From contig JXTB01000027.1 of the NCBI GenBank assembly GCA_002914805.1, forward strand, positions 456,849 to 520,848: a DNA stretch of 64,000 bases, written 5' to 3'. Source of the stretch: Parasponia andersonii (Eukaryota > Streptophyta > Magnoliopsida > Rosales > Cannabaceae). Position 1 is the stretch's first letter. Each line of letters starts with the position of its first letter. Below, in pieces: positions 1-11,418 of this stretch. The notes under the pieces are model-generated. The model was not told the DNA's origin and did not search any database. It saw only the letters and a program-made list of their open reading frames with translations. The translations under genes and the position numbers were made by a program.

Positions 1-2004
1 TATCTTCGAGTTTTTTGACTTCAGTCGCCTTGAACTCCTCGATAGCTTTGTGAACCGCCTCAGTGGTCGCTTCCCTCATGCGATCCGGATGCTCAGAAAT
101 GGCCTTCTCGAGCTCTTTGACTTTTTCCTCGAGATTCTCCTTCTCGAGTCTCTCCTTGGCCAGGTCCTCGAGCATCTGCTGCTTCTCCAAGTTGAAGGTC
201 GTTCTCTCCTCCTCCCGAGCCTTCTCCAAGTTCTCGAACGCTTGCGTTATCTCTTCAACTTTTTCAGCCTTCTCCAAGCATTCGAGAACCGGGTTGTTCA
301 TCAGGACGACAGCAGCCACAGTCTAAAAAAAAAAATCTCTGTTAACACCAAGAGAATATATTCGAGGAGAAGATAGAAAAGCTTACATTGGCCAGCATCC
401 TCATCGCAGATCCAAAAGCGACCTTGGTAGAACATCGCTTCATCCGCTCCCAAACTTCCTCAGATGTGAAGTGATCAATGAAGGTTGCACTCATACCAGC
501 CTTCTCTGGTAATTGGTTGAGAAGTGCGAAGAGCTCTTCACCCTTATCTGCCAAGATCGGTTCCGAAGAAGTGGCAGCCTCGGTGGGTGGTTCAGGATGA
601 CTCGTTGGCTGAGGCTATGGTGGAGGCGAGCTTGCTGGGAAGTCCTCGAAGGCAACTTTTCTTTTCTTCGAGCTGTCGACCTTCTCCTTCCCTTTCGATG
701 GCGGGGTACTCTCGGGTGTTTTGGTTTTTGCTATAGACCCGAGAGTTGAAGGTGGTGCTCGCAAGCTGCTACCGATGACCATCTCTGTACAGATATGTTA
801 GTGACCGAGGAGATATAGTACAAGGGTAATTAGAATATACATGTAATTACCTTCTTCTTGTGAAGCTGGTTGAGGAGCTGGTGGTGACACTGTCTCTAGA
901 GATGAAGGTTCTGAGGTTGGAGGGGTGGCCGGTGCTTTTCATTTTCTAATTCTTGAAGACGAGGCACCTAAATCCGTCCTTATCCTTGGCTTCTTCTTCG
1001 AGCTCGATGGCTTAGACGAAAGAACCGGGGGGTCTGGGAACGCGGCTCCCTTTGGAAGCAGACCGCAAGTGACCAGGTTATTCGAAGTACCTAGTACCTT
1101 CCAATTAAATTCCTCAATTGGAAGGTCGTTGATTTTATATACCCTTGCGAGCTGTTCCCTGGAGAGTCCGGGTCGATTCCTGTTATCTGCGATGATATTC
1201 GAATGCGATCAGTATAAAAGTAAACATAGAAAAAAAGACGATAAATTGGAAGACTACCTACCGGGATTCTGAAAGAAGCCGTTAGCCGCATAGTCCAAAT
1301 GGAAAAATGGATTTTTCCACTTTCCCATATTGTTGCGAACCCCGTAGATCGTATTTATTACCTGGTTCGACTATTTGCTCGCATAGAAGAAGCCAAGATC
1401 TGACGAGTTTGATTTCACTTGGTAGAACCAAGCGAATTCTTCAGGTGAAGGGGTTTCTAAATCTAATTTATGGTACAGTATATACAAACCTACCATATAT
1501 CTATAGGTATTAGGGGTCAATTGAAAAGGGACGACCAGGGGTCAATTAAAAAGGGACGACCCCATAGTAGTCAATAATCGATTTTATATACGGATGGAAT
1601 GGGAGATGCACGCCACACTTGAGGACTGCCTCAGAAAAAAAAGTGAGTCCATGTGGGAGAGTGTGTGGTCGGTTAAATTCCATAGGTAGGCGAAGAGGTA
1701 TGGCGATCTTATAGCTGCTCGTGATTTTACTGAATTTTTTCGATGTGCAGCTCGTTCTTATATTGGTACATGACCAATTCTCCTCTACATATTAATACCC
1801 TGATGAGAATGCAAGGGCATCCCTGATATGTTGAGGCTACTGGTCTTGTGGGAGATCGCCTATGCGAGGACTACTTCGCCTGACCCCTGTTATTTCTACT
1901 TCAGGTTCTGGCTCGAGGTAATCTTCAAAGTTTATGGAACTAACACTCGAGTTAGAATCTCCAGAAAATACATTCCCTTCCCTAAATTCATCACTACTAG
2001 ACAT
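1..2004 (-). pseudogene. Antisense additional ORF of element A, Transposase_28-like, spliced, broken
   Basis: Read on the - strand from ATG at 2004. The N-terminus is acidic and Ser-rich. There follows a block with PLRLPMEFNRPHTLPHG, then LPFHPYIKSIIDYYGVVPF and QLTPNTYRYMVGLYILY, which I recognise as the pattern of the putative gypsy-type transposon domain (PF04195 type). Next come a WKNPFFHLDY segment, a Pro/Ser/Lys-rich linker, and a long Glu/Lys-rich coiled coil (322-1) that runs off the edge. Inferred introns are 1261-1187, 850-785 and 386-323; each has GT..AG ends and each junction keeps the reading frame. Breaks: stop codons at about 1838, 1347, 943 and 616, a frameshift near 1795, and a 25-bp tandem duplication at about 1508-1557. 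Function is unknown; the protein has no known catalytic residues that I can see. Confidence 0.65.
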
Positions 2005-2932
2005 CTAAAAAGAAATACGTAGGTATTTAGGCATCGAGGATTCTCATTATGCCAGCACTTTGGGTATTCATCCTAGGATTGTACTAATAAGCAAGCTCAT
2101 TCCTAAGAGGTCTACGGATTCATAAAAATTATTCGAGCAGTTCGTCAGAAAATAAATATTCGAGCAATTCGTCGGGAAATAAAATAGGGTATCAAACCCT
2201 AGAAATTCTTTTCACGAGTTCGTTTCTGGTTATTATCTAGTAAGTCTACTCTACAGACTGAAAAATGGGGATAAAAATAATTCTCATTTCACTTCAATGT
2301 GGGATGAGTTTCTATTCCTAAAAATTGAAATTATTTTTTCAAGAACAGAAGAAATAAGAGAAGAAATGAACTAACCTTTCTTCAAAAGTGGAGGGATTGA
2401 GATGGTTTGAACTTTGTCAGAGAAAAAACTGTGATTGTGTGAGCTGAAGGACGAAATGGCGCTTTAGGGTTCTCTGAAGCTTCGATATTTTCTGAGAAAA
2501 GATGGAAATAGTGAAATAGAACAGAAACGGATTGGTTTCTGATATTTATACTCGAAGCACCGTTAAATCATAGCCGCAGATCAAGGAATTTGACTTTTAG
2601 ATCTGAAGGCCGAAGTTTACGCGAGATCTGATTCTTTCCGAAAAATCAGAATTGTTTAAAATTTGAAAAGATTTAGTTTAAAAATGACAGTTGGCATCAT
2701 TAGGCTTCCTCGAGTTCTGCTATCTTTCTTAGAAAAGGCTACACGTGTTTTCGTCTGTCAGAAAAAGCTACGCGTGATCTTGAGAGATGGGATTTGAAAT
2801 CTGGTGACTCTTCGACTCTTCAAAGATCTCAAGTCTAAGTCATGACATCGCATTTTTTAAGATCGCACGTTAAAAGGAAGCTCCCATTTTGTCCTAAAGA
2901 ACTAATGGAGCTGGGGGGCAATTGTTGTGCGG
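2005..2932 (-). promoter_or_regulatory. Probable promoter and 5' leader of the antisense gene in element A
   Basis: On the - strand a TATA box (TATAAATA) lies at 2550-2543. Downstream is a leader rich in C and T, then a candidate donor AAG|GTTAGT at 2376/2375 and a candidate acceptor TTTTTAG directly before the ATG at 2004, so a 371-bp leader intron is plausible. No ORF of note occurs in this interval on either strand. The promoter is inferred from sequence; no transcript evidence is available. Confidence 0.4.
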
Positions 2933-3595
2933 TCTAAAATCCTATGTTAGGTCGCATAAGTAAGGGTTAAGTTCGACCTCCTCCGCTTAGGTTACATGCG
3001 ACCTCCTCCGCTTAGGTTACATGCGACCTCCTCTGTGTAGTCATGTGACCTCTTTTGCATAAGCTATGTGCGACCTTCTCTGTATAGGTTGTGGGTGACT
3101 TCTTCCGAAAGAAAAGAGAAACAAGTCTCTGCTTCATCAAACAGGAAACCTGCAAGAAAAGGGAAACAGAAGTCTCCTATTTATGATCGACCAGTTACTC
3201 GTTTTGAGTGGTTATCCAATTATGTTGTTACTCAAATTGTATTACCCGATTGTATAGTTACCCGTTTTCACAATTAGGAACATTGGGTTACCCTCACCTA
3301 TATAAAGGGGACTCAATATTTCAGACGGGGGATTCCAATTTTTCCAATTCTCCAATTTTCAGATTTCGAAATTCTGATTTCCAATTTGAGAGAGATTTCC
3401 GGACGAGACATTGTAACTTTGAGTGCTTGTAATTTATAAAAATAGTAAAAAAACAGTGGACGTAAGCTCATCTTTTTCGGAGCTGAACCACTATAAAATC
3501 TTCTCTCTTTATTTGTTTTGATTAATAACTCAATTCGCACAAGCCACATCTCTTAATTTTTTCTAAATTTATTGTTGATAAAACCTCCATCAACA
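2933..3595 (+). repeat. 3' LTR of element A
   Basis: The segment starts TGTTGTGCGG and ends CATCAACA, so it has the TG..CA ends of an LTR with a 5-bp inverted terminus (TGTTG/CAACA). It directly follows a purine-rich tract. A TATA box (CCTATATAAAGG) occurs at about 3297-3308. The partner LTR is outside the window, so the boundaries rest on terminal motifs only. Confidence 0.6.
2973..3120 (+). repeat. About six tandem 24-25 bp repeats in the LTR U3 region
   Basis: The unit CGACCTCCTCCGCTTAGG plus seven more bases is repeated. The first two copies (2974-2998, 2999-3023) are identical and the following copies are degenerate. The array sits roughly 180-330 bp upstream of the LTR TATA box, where U3 enhancer repeats are often found in plant LTRs. 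Confidence 0.8.
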
Positions 3596-4354
3596 ATCAA
3601 TTTTAGCTATATATATGAGTAATTTAGATTAATTTAGAGTTTTAATTAGCTTTGAATTAGATTAAAGTATGAATTTCAAACTTGTCAATTACCATATAGA
3701 TTAGGATTAATTACCACTGTTTTAAAAATTTAAAGGATTGATTGCAAAAAATTTTAATTTAGGGAGGCCACATTGCCAATGGATGAAAAATTCAAGGGTA
3801 GATATACCAAAAATCTTTAGTTTAATTACGATAATATTATTAATTTTACCAGGTAGTACCCCTATTATGAGGGACGGGTGTATGAATCTTGTTATATATG
3901 ATCAATGGATGATGGCAATTAACTTGAATATATTGTGGGAAAAAAAAAATCTCTAATTGAATTGATAATAGAGTTATTATGTACAACCTATTCAAAGCAT
4001 GATTATATAATATTAAATAGTTGTCTTATGTTTTTTTGCCAGGGTTCAAGGCCAATTGACAAAAATTTTTGGCTTTGTTCCTAGGTGCGTGACATGATCT
4101 TTACGTTTGTTCTCGATGCGATTGTTTCTGTTCGTATGTTTCCTAATTATTGGTATATATGGACTAAGAATTTTCCCAACAAATGCTAACAGGCATGGAG
4201 AAATGCTCATAATGATGCCAAGCCCCAATGAAAACACACATGTTGAACAAGAGGGATGAGAAGTGAGAAAATTTGCTCGCATATTAATGTTTAATTCCCC
4301 TTGCGGGATAATATGAAAAAAAAAATAGCTTTTAGCATATTAACAAAAAAAAAA

Positions 4355-4785
4355 AATCCCACGTCTTTTCATTAATATCAAATAAAATTTTTTATTTATG
4401 TAATTTTATCTCATCTACATTTATAATCAAAATAGGAGTTAAAATTGTTGAAAGTAATTGTTTTAAATTTTTGAAATCAAATAATAAAATTTTAAAAAAG
4501 AATTTGTATGTATTTAAAAACAGTTAGATACTTCGTAAGAGATTACATAACGGTTAGATACTTCGTAAGAGATTACATAATGGTTACTATTTTTTGGTCT
4601 AGATAATTGCCTTCTAAATATTTTTATAGATGCTAATACACAATTCTAAAGAAAAAAATATTTCTGCAACAACTTTGAATTCTAATTTTGACTGTATATA
4701 AAAATTTGGTAAGATTTTATAAAATAAATAAATAAATAAATAATTTTATTTGATATTAATGAAAATGTGTGAATTTTTTTCATTA
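4355..4785. mobile_element. MITE-like element with a perfect 24-bp internal inverted repeat
   Basis: Positions 4366-4389 and 4742-4765 are exact reverse complements (TTTTCATTAATATCAAATAA onward). The similarity extends imperfectly outwards (CCCACG against CACACA) and inwards over about 40 bp. The element is short, AT-rich and non-coding. Target duplication and superfamily could not be determined. Confidence 0.55.
4523..4582 (+). repeat. Tandem duplication of a 30-bp unit
   Basis: GTTAGATACTTCGTAAGAGA plus ten further bases is present twice in direct succession, almost perfectly. It lies within the inverted repeat element. Confidence 0.85.
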
Positions 4786-6603
4786 AAAAAAAATAAAATG
4801 ATGGGTTTTTTATAATATTATCCCTTCACCTAATTATTTATTTTCTTTTGTTTTGTTATTGTTAGAAAATATTAAAAGACAATTTTATAACATATGTGTC
4901 TGAACTTCTTCCTCTGTTACGAGGTTTACCACGTTCGTGTGTGGGACACTATGACCTATGGTCCATGCAAATCTAATTCTGATAATTCTTGATCGGCTCT
5001 AAGAAGAATCATAGAATTTATAAAGCAAATGCTTTCGTGACTTAATTAACCTGGTGACGTAATAAAAGATTATTTTTTTAATACTAATTTATTTGAGCCA
5101 ACGAGCAAAATCAGCTTGTAAAGACGATTTTTGATACTAGAGTAATTATAGTAATAGTCTTAAATATCCATTATATACTATTTTGGCCCTTAAATTTATT
5201 CTAAAGTATATAATTATTGTAATAATGATTTATTTGGCCAATTTACTACAAACTATTAATTTTTAAAGGAATCAATCATGTGTAAAAGCATGGTCTTAAT
5301 TTAACAGGTGTAATGGTTATTTAATCAAATAGGAAGTAAAACTAACATAAGATCTAACACTTTTATAACCTAATGAGGCTGAAGTTATGCTCTTTTTTCT
5401 TTTTCTTCTTTCCGAAAAATATCTTGCACTTGTCTTGATTGCTTGATCGAAGAAAACCCAACAACGTTACATGACAAATTAAGAAAAATATAGAATTTAA
5501 TTTACTCTTGTCCCTATTAAATAGATAATTATTAGTACATAATTCATAACCGTTCATTATATAAATTGAAAATTTATCGGCCTAAATCATACAATGAATA
5601 TAATAAGGAGTTATTATTGTAATAAACTGACTTGCTAGAGAATTGAAATTCTTTATCCAATCTATGTCCTATATATGCACAGAAATTAGCCATGTTTACT
5701 TGAATTTTAGAAAAGTCATGTGTTCACACTAATCAAACACCTTAGAAAAGGGAACAATATACCACCACCGGTGATAGTCAAACACTCTTATTTTCTCACT
5801 AATAAAAGTCCGAAAGCATATGCCCATAGAAAACTATTTATAAAGATTTTGTATTGTATTAATTAAATCTAATATTATTAATTAAATTTAATATTGTGTT
5901 TGATTATAATTTTGTGTTGTATTATTTAATACGATATCAAAATTTAAATACAATATAGAGAGTGTTATCTAATACAAAATAAAAAATTTATATTACACTG
6001 TATTACGTAATTTTAACTTTAACGTAGTATTATATAATACTTACTATTCTCTCTTATTTTGTTCTTAATTTCTCTTTCACGTCACTTTATTCTTTTCAAA
6101 AATAGTATTTTTCTAAATAAATTTTTTAAAATAATATTTTTATAAATATATATATCAAAAAAGTGGTTTTTTAGTAAATATATTTTTAAAATGAAAATTT
6201 TACAGATAGTATTTTCCTAAATATATTTTGAAAATGATATTTTTCTAAGTAAATTTTTGAAAATAATATTTTTTTAAAATTAGCTTAACATCTTGATAAT
6301 AGGGCGCACCAAAAATGCCCTGCTTTTAAGCTGAACAAGAGCATTTTGTTCTTTCATTCCCACCATGCCGCACACCAACCTCTTTCTAATAACCTGACCA
6401 GATTCACTGCACCTAACTCCCCAAGGCTAGTACGTACGCAGTGCTTCTCAACTCTCTCATCGTCCTTGGAATTTCCAAAGTTAGCCAGTCCGGCTTCTTT
6501 AATTTAAACTCGAGTAAACCTCGAAGACTCGAACTAAGTTTATTTGTTTATCTCCTCCTTATAAACAAACATCTCCCACTTCTCCAAGACTAAGAGCAAG
6601 ATC

Positions 6604-9600
6604 ATGGCTTTCTCCGAGTTCCGGCGGTTGGACGAGAAGTCCCTCGCGGATTACATAAAATCCGTCCCTTCTCTCTCTTCCAAGCTCTTTGGGAACGGTT
6701 CTCTCGATGATGAGTTGAACATTAAGGAAGTCGGAGATGGCAACCTTAATTTCGTCTACATCGTCCTCTCCAGCAGAGGTGGTTCTGCAGTAATCAAGCA
6801 GGTAACTAGGATTGTTTTTGGGTTATTTTCTTTTTTGGGCCCCACAAAGTATACGATCTAGTCTTATTTTGGGCTCTCGACATTTAAATATACCATTTTA
6901 TTGTCCCGAGCTATAAATTTTCCCAGTTTTTTAGGTGTTTTTAACTTCTATTAACTGAATTATATATAATAGAAAAATTAGAGTGCTTGTTTTATTAAAT
7001 GTACATTAATTTCTCTTTATATAGTTCTTGCCGGAGTAATTGGTATCTTTTTATATATATATATATATATATACATGGGCACGAAATATTTAATTTATGG
7101 ATAAATACTATTTTGCTCAATGAAAATTTATTAATTTTTGTTGTATGGATGGTTGCTCTAATTAGGATATTGGATTTTAATACGATGGTTATAATAATAT
7201 TGGTAATTTTATTAAAAAAGATTTAATTAATAAGTATATATATATAGTTATTTATGATTAAAAATATTAGTAATCTGTTTATGACCTATTAATTGGACAA
7301 TTTTCTTTTCCAATCATTTTTTCATTTTTTTCTATTTTCATTCCTATTTTATGTTATATTTTTATTTCATTCCGTTTCATTCTTTAACCCTTACCAATTA
7401 TATACAAGTATAATTTTCTTTCTTTCTTTTTTAAATTTTATTCCTACACGCAATTAATTTTTTGAAGTTCTAGATAAACTTAGTCGATTAAAATTTTCTC
7501 CTCCACACACCTATCTCTTTTTTTTTTCTCCCTTTGTTTTTTTTTTCATTTCCCGTCTTTTATAAAAAATAGAGAAATCAACTATTTTTTTATTAATGAT
7601 TTGATAATTATTAATTAAAATATTATTTTTGCATAATTTTTTTTATTAAGTATCAAATGTGTTAATAGTCATCACATGCTTATTTATTTATTTCTTTTTT
7701 TTTTCATTTCACGTGTTTTATAAAAAATTACTTTTTAATAAAAAAAATTAACTATTTTTTATTAATTATTTGATAATTTTTTATTATTTTTACATATATT
7801 TTTTTTATTAACTATCAAATGTGTTAATAGTCTTTAACTAACTACTAACTGCTTATTAGTTAAAAAAAATGAAAACTTACATATCACGAAAAACAATTAA
7901 AAAAACTAAATGACCATATATATCAAACTATTAAATACTAATAATTTTGATTAAAAAAATTCCTTAAAAAACTGTTCCAAATTATTTTTCTTAAAAAGTC
8001 ATTCCCAAATCTTATATTCCTAAGTCAATGGAAAAAAAATTCTCTAAAAAATTGGAATAAGAATTGTTGTAAGTACAATTGACTTACTATTGCAAATCAT
8101 TTTCAACTTGATCTTAATACTTATTTATTTTCAACTTGATCATAATACTTATTTATTGAGCAAAAATAAAAAACTCCGTTCAATATCTATTTATATAGTT
8201 TATGTGTTGAGTATGCTTTTACTCAAAATAGGTCAAATTGGGTCATTTTGCTATAAGAGCAATGAATATATAAGTTTTGTATCAGCTTATACCCTCGACT
8301 GAAACAGAAGTTCTCAAAATTGGGAAAAAGAAATTAACAACTTCTTGCCTATTTTGAGGTAGTTTGTAAATCAGTGGTATCGACCTCTAAATTAGGGGGC
8401 TAAAGTGGAAAAGAAACGTCTACATTTCCATATATTTTAAAACAAATTAGAACTGGTTAATTTTTGGTGAACAGATATTAGTGCCATTTATCAGAGGCGT
8501 GATAACGTCAATTCACCATAGATAGGCGGTCATTAGCTACATTGGTTTTACCTTGGATTAGGCGTTTCATCATATAGTAGAGAATAATAAATAAACAAAT
8601 TTATTTAGTTTCATGAAGTCAACAGTAAGAATAACTATTTTGCTTTTTAGTCATGGTCCACGGATGTTCTGAATCTAATTTTGACATATTTTTCATGTGT
8701 TGCGAATTAAGGCTCTTCCATACATACGTAGCATCGGGGAATCATGGCCGATAACAAAGGAACGAGCATACTTTGAATCAACGGCATTAAAAGAGCACCG
8801 TCGTTGGTCCCCAAATCATGCTCCCGAAGTTTATCATTTCGACCGTACGATGTCCCTAATTGGCATGCGGTATTTGGAGCCTCCACACATAGTCCTAAGG
8901 AAAGGCTTGATTGCCGGAGTTGAGTACCCGTTGCTGGCAGAACACATCTCGGATTACATGGCAAAAACTCTTTTCCACACCTCTCTTCTTTACCATTCCA
9001 CCTTGGAACACAAACGAGCTGGTATATATATACATATATATCATATCCATACGTATATAATGAATATTTACTTCTATTATTTCATCACGCCAAAAGATTA
9101 GTTGTTGCCTATGCTAGAATATTTGAAATCATGTATTTTGTCACAAATTTAAGTTATTTTTTATTTATCTATGTTTGTATTTTGTCCCCTTCATGTTATT
9201 AACTTTTTAATGTTGAAGCTATAAAGTTCTGTGTGTTTTGAATCTCCTTGGCAATTTGATCAGATAGGTTAGTTCGGGATGAGAATATATGGTCATGAAC
9301 CAAGTCAAAACTGATAATATATAGGTTAGCTAGCTAGAACTTAAGGCTTGATTACTACGTCAGAAAAATTGATTTTAGGTGATTAATTTCCAAGCCAAAC
9401 CATATTCTCCAGGATTGGTTATCTACACTCATTTATGATTCTGTTGTTATATATCAGCTTTACATGGCGATTATGGTACATATATATATATGGCTAATTC
9501 GCATGGTGCTTATTCTTGCAGTTGCTGAATTTTGTGGGAACGCTGAGTTATGCAGGCACACTCAGCAAGTTGTGTTCTCTGACCCTTATAAAGTTTCTCA

Positions 9601-10993
9601 ATATAACCACTGGACATCTCCTTATCTTGATCAAGATGCTGAGGCTATTCGTAATGACAATGCCCTGAAGCTTGAAGTTGCTGAGTTAAAATCCAAGTAA
9701 TTTTACCGTCTATCTGTCCTAGCACATAATTTTCGATTTTTTTTTCTCTCTCCTCTCCTTTTAGTTGCCAAAACTTACCTTTTGCCTTTGATCCCCTGTA
9801 GATTCTCCGAGAGAGCCCAAGCTTTAATCCATGCAGATCTTCACACAGGTTCTGTGATGGTTACTCAGGAATCAACTCAAGTTATAGATCACGAATTCGC
9901 ATTTTATGGACCGATGGGTTTCGATATTGGTGCATTTCTGGGGAACTTGATTTTGGCTTACTTTTCTCAAGAGGGACATGCTAATGATCAAAACGATCGA
10001 AAAGTAAGTCTCAGAATCCAATTTATTGTCCTTGATTCTGTTATGCATTCACTACCATCCCATGTTAGCTAGCTAGGCAGCTTGGCCTTTAGGCCAATAG
10101 ACATCAACCCAAGTAATGAGTTACTCAAGTACTACACTTTGATTAGTACATGGAAATGAGTTTTAAGCCTATATTTGAGCTAAATTTAGTCTATAATTTG
10201 TCATTAATACAGTATGCAGAATCTTTTTCTGGTCATGATTTAACAGTGAAGTTGCTTGTAGTTTAAAATAAATAAATAAATATAATTGTCGTTTGTTAAT
10301 TTTCTTATTGATTTGATAACACATCTTAAAACCATGTTATGGTACAGAAATATAAGGAGTGGATTTTAAGGACAATAGAAGACACTTGGAACTTCTTCCA
10401 CAAGAAGTTCATTGCCCTTTGGGATGAACATAAGGATGGTTCTGGCGAGGCGTATCTTTCTGCAATTTATAACAACGCTGAGCTTCGACACCTCACACAA
10501 CAGAAATTTATTCAAGAATTGTTTCATGACACACTAGGATTTGGTGCTGCCAAAATGATCAGGTGAGAGTACAAAAAGAACAGGGTTATTTTTTATGATG
10601 CTATTTGGGACAAGGGATAATTTTACATTATTATTTTTTACGAAGGATGAGGGATTCGAACTTTGAACTTTAACATTGGTTATTACCGGTTAGGCTAAGC
10701 TTTGAATGAAAAAGAATAAAAGCGATCTAGATAAAATTATTGAAGGAGAAAGTTTTCTGATTTTCAATTCAATTAAATTCATTTTCTTAGTTGAACCAGT
10801 GTCTCAACTAATTTTGACTGGCAGGAGAATTGTTGGAGTGGCACATGTAGAGGATTTTGAATCCATAAGTGATGCTAGCAAACGTGCATACTGCGAGAGG
10901 CAGGCTCTTGGATTGGCAAAGGTTCTTCTCAAGGAAAGGCGTAAATTTCAGGCCATTTCTCAAGTTGTTTCAGCTATTCAGCAAGTCCAGTGA
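6604..10993 (+). CDS. MTK: 5-methylthioribose kinase, upstream copy (six exons, 422 aa)
   Basis: Phosphorylates 5-methylthioribose to 5-methylthioribose-1-phosphate in the cytosolic methionine salvage (Yang) cycle (family knowledge). Exons: 6604-6801, 8712-9021, 9522-9696, 9802-10003, 10348-10562, 10825-10993; all introns are GT..AG and phases add up to an uninterrupted frame. The length matches plant MTKs (about 420 aa). Visible family motifs: [11 protein letters not shown] (res. 43-53), [70 protein letters not shown] shortened here. Odd: the catalytic loop reads HADLHTGS, with Ala239 where the neighbour and the family have Gly, and the metal-binding DxE motif reads DHE, with His258 instead of Pro. 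The catalytic Asp240, Asp257 and Glu259 remain. It could be active, altered or on the way to a pseudogene. Tandem paralogue at 22359. Confidence 0.9.
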
Positions 10994-11058
10994 TGACCAT
11001 GATGAATGCTTCATAAGGATCTCGGAATAGATTTTTGTTTTTTGGGAAGCAAAAGTAA

Positions 11059-11064
11059 AATAAA
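11059..11064 (+). terminator. Candidate polyadenylation signal of the upstream kinase gene
   Basis: AATAAA lies 66 bases after the stop codon at 10993, within a T-rich context that continues downstream. It is the only canonical hexamer close to the gene end. Confidence 0.35.
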
Positions 11065-11164
11065 TGTTGATGTGTGTACTTGTTTCTGTCTTTACTACAA
11101 ATTAAATTATATATTGATGAGAAAGTTACAGCTCTTAATGCCATATTATATATATATATATATA

Positions 11165-11418
11165 TATATAGAGGTTGCTAATTCAATAGGTATTTTTTTT
11201 CTTTACTTATGGGTGGATATTTTTTTTTAGCTGTTGGATCACTATCTAATGGTGATCCAATAGGTATAATGAAGTGTATAAAAAGACGTGCATCACTAAT
11301 GTTCTTTTTTTCTCATACGTTTTATAATAAAAAAATATGCATGTTAAATTTTTATTGGTCAAATTAATATTTATGCATAGATAAAAAAAAATACTATCCA
11401 TATATATATATATATAGT
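11165..11418. mobile_element. MITE-like element, copy 1 of a two-copy family
   Basis: This segment is recognisably similar to 44880-45100: both contain a T-run preceded by GGTA or AGTA, TTTTTTTAGCTGTTG, then ATCACYATCTAATG, and a T-rich end. The left end (AATAGGTATTTTTTTTC) is an imperfect inverted match to the right end, giving terminal repeats of roughly 35 bp. It is flanked by TA microsatellites. It is non-coding. Confidence 0.5.

Larger units (their letters stand above)
1..3595 (+). mobile_element. 3' end of a Tat-type Ty3/gypsy retrotransposon (element A), truncated at the left edge
   Basis: The right boundary is an LTR ending CATCAACA at 3595, preceded at about 2919-2932 by a purine-rich tract of the type that primes plus-strand synthesis, so the element reads on the + strand. 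Upstream, on the opposite strand, lies an additional gene. An antisense extra gene between pol and the 3' LTR is the layout known for Tat-lineage elements (Grande, RIRE2, Retand). The complete Tat-like element at 50072-61892 has the same arrangement. Gag and pol lie outside the window, so lineage assignment rests on layout and on the antisense protein. Confidence 0.7.
3596..6603. other. AT-rich intergenic region upstream of the first kinase gene
   Basis: No gene is supported here. Short ORFs are scattered and lack recognisable motifs. The region contains a MITE-like inverted repeat element (4355-4785), a 30-bp tandem duplication (4523-4582) and simple AT-rich tracts. The 5' leader of the kinase gene lies in the last 100-200 bases; a TATA-like TATAAAC occurs at 6560-6566, unusually close to the ATG. 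Confidence 0.6.

Noticed and set aside
50-376. ORFs of 87-108 codons on the + strand
   Set aside because: They are antisense shadows of the Glu/Lys-rich coiled coil on the - strand; Leu/Ser-rich composition is the mirror of that composition.
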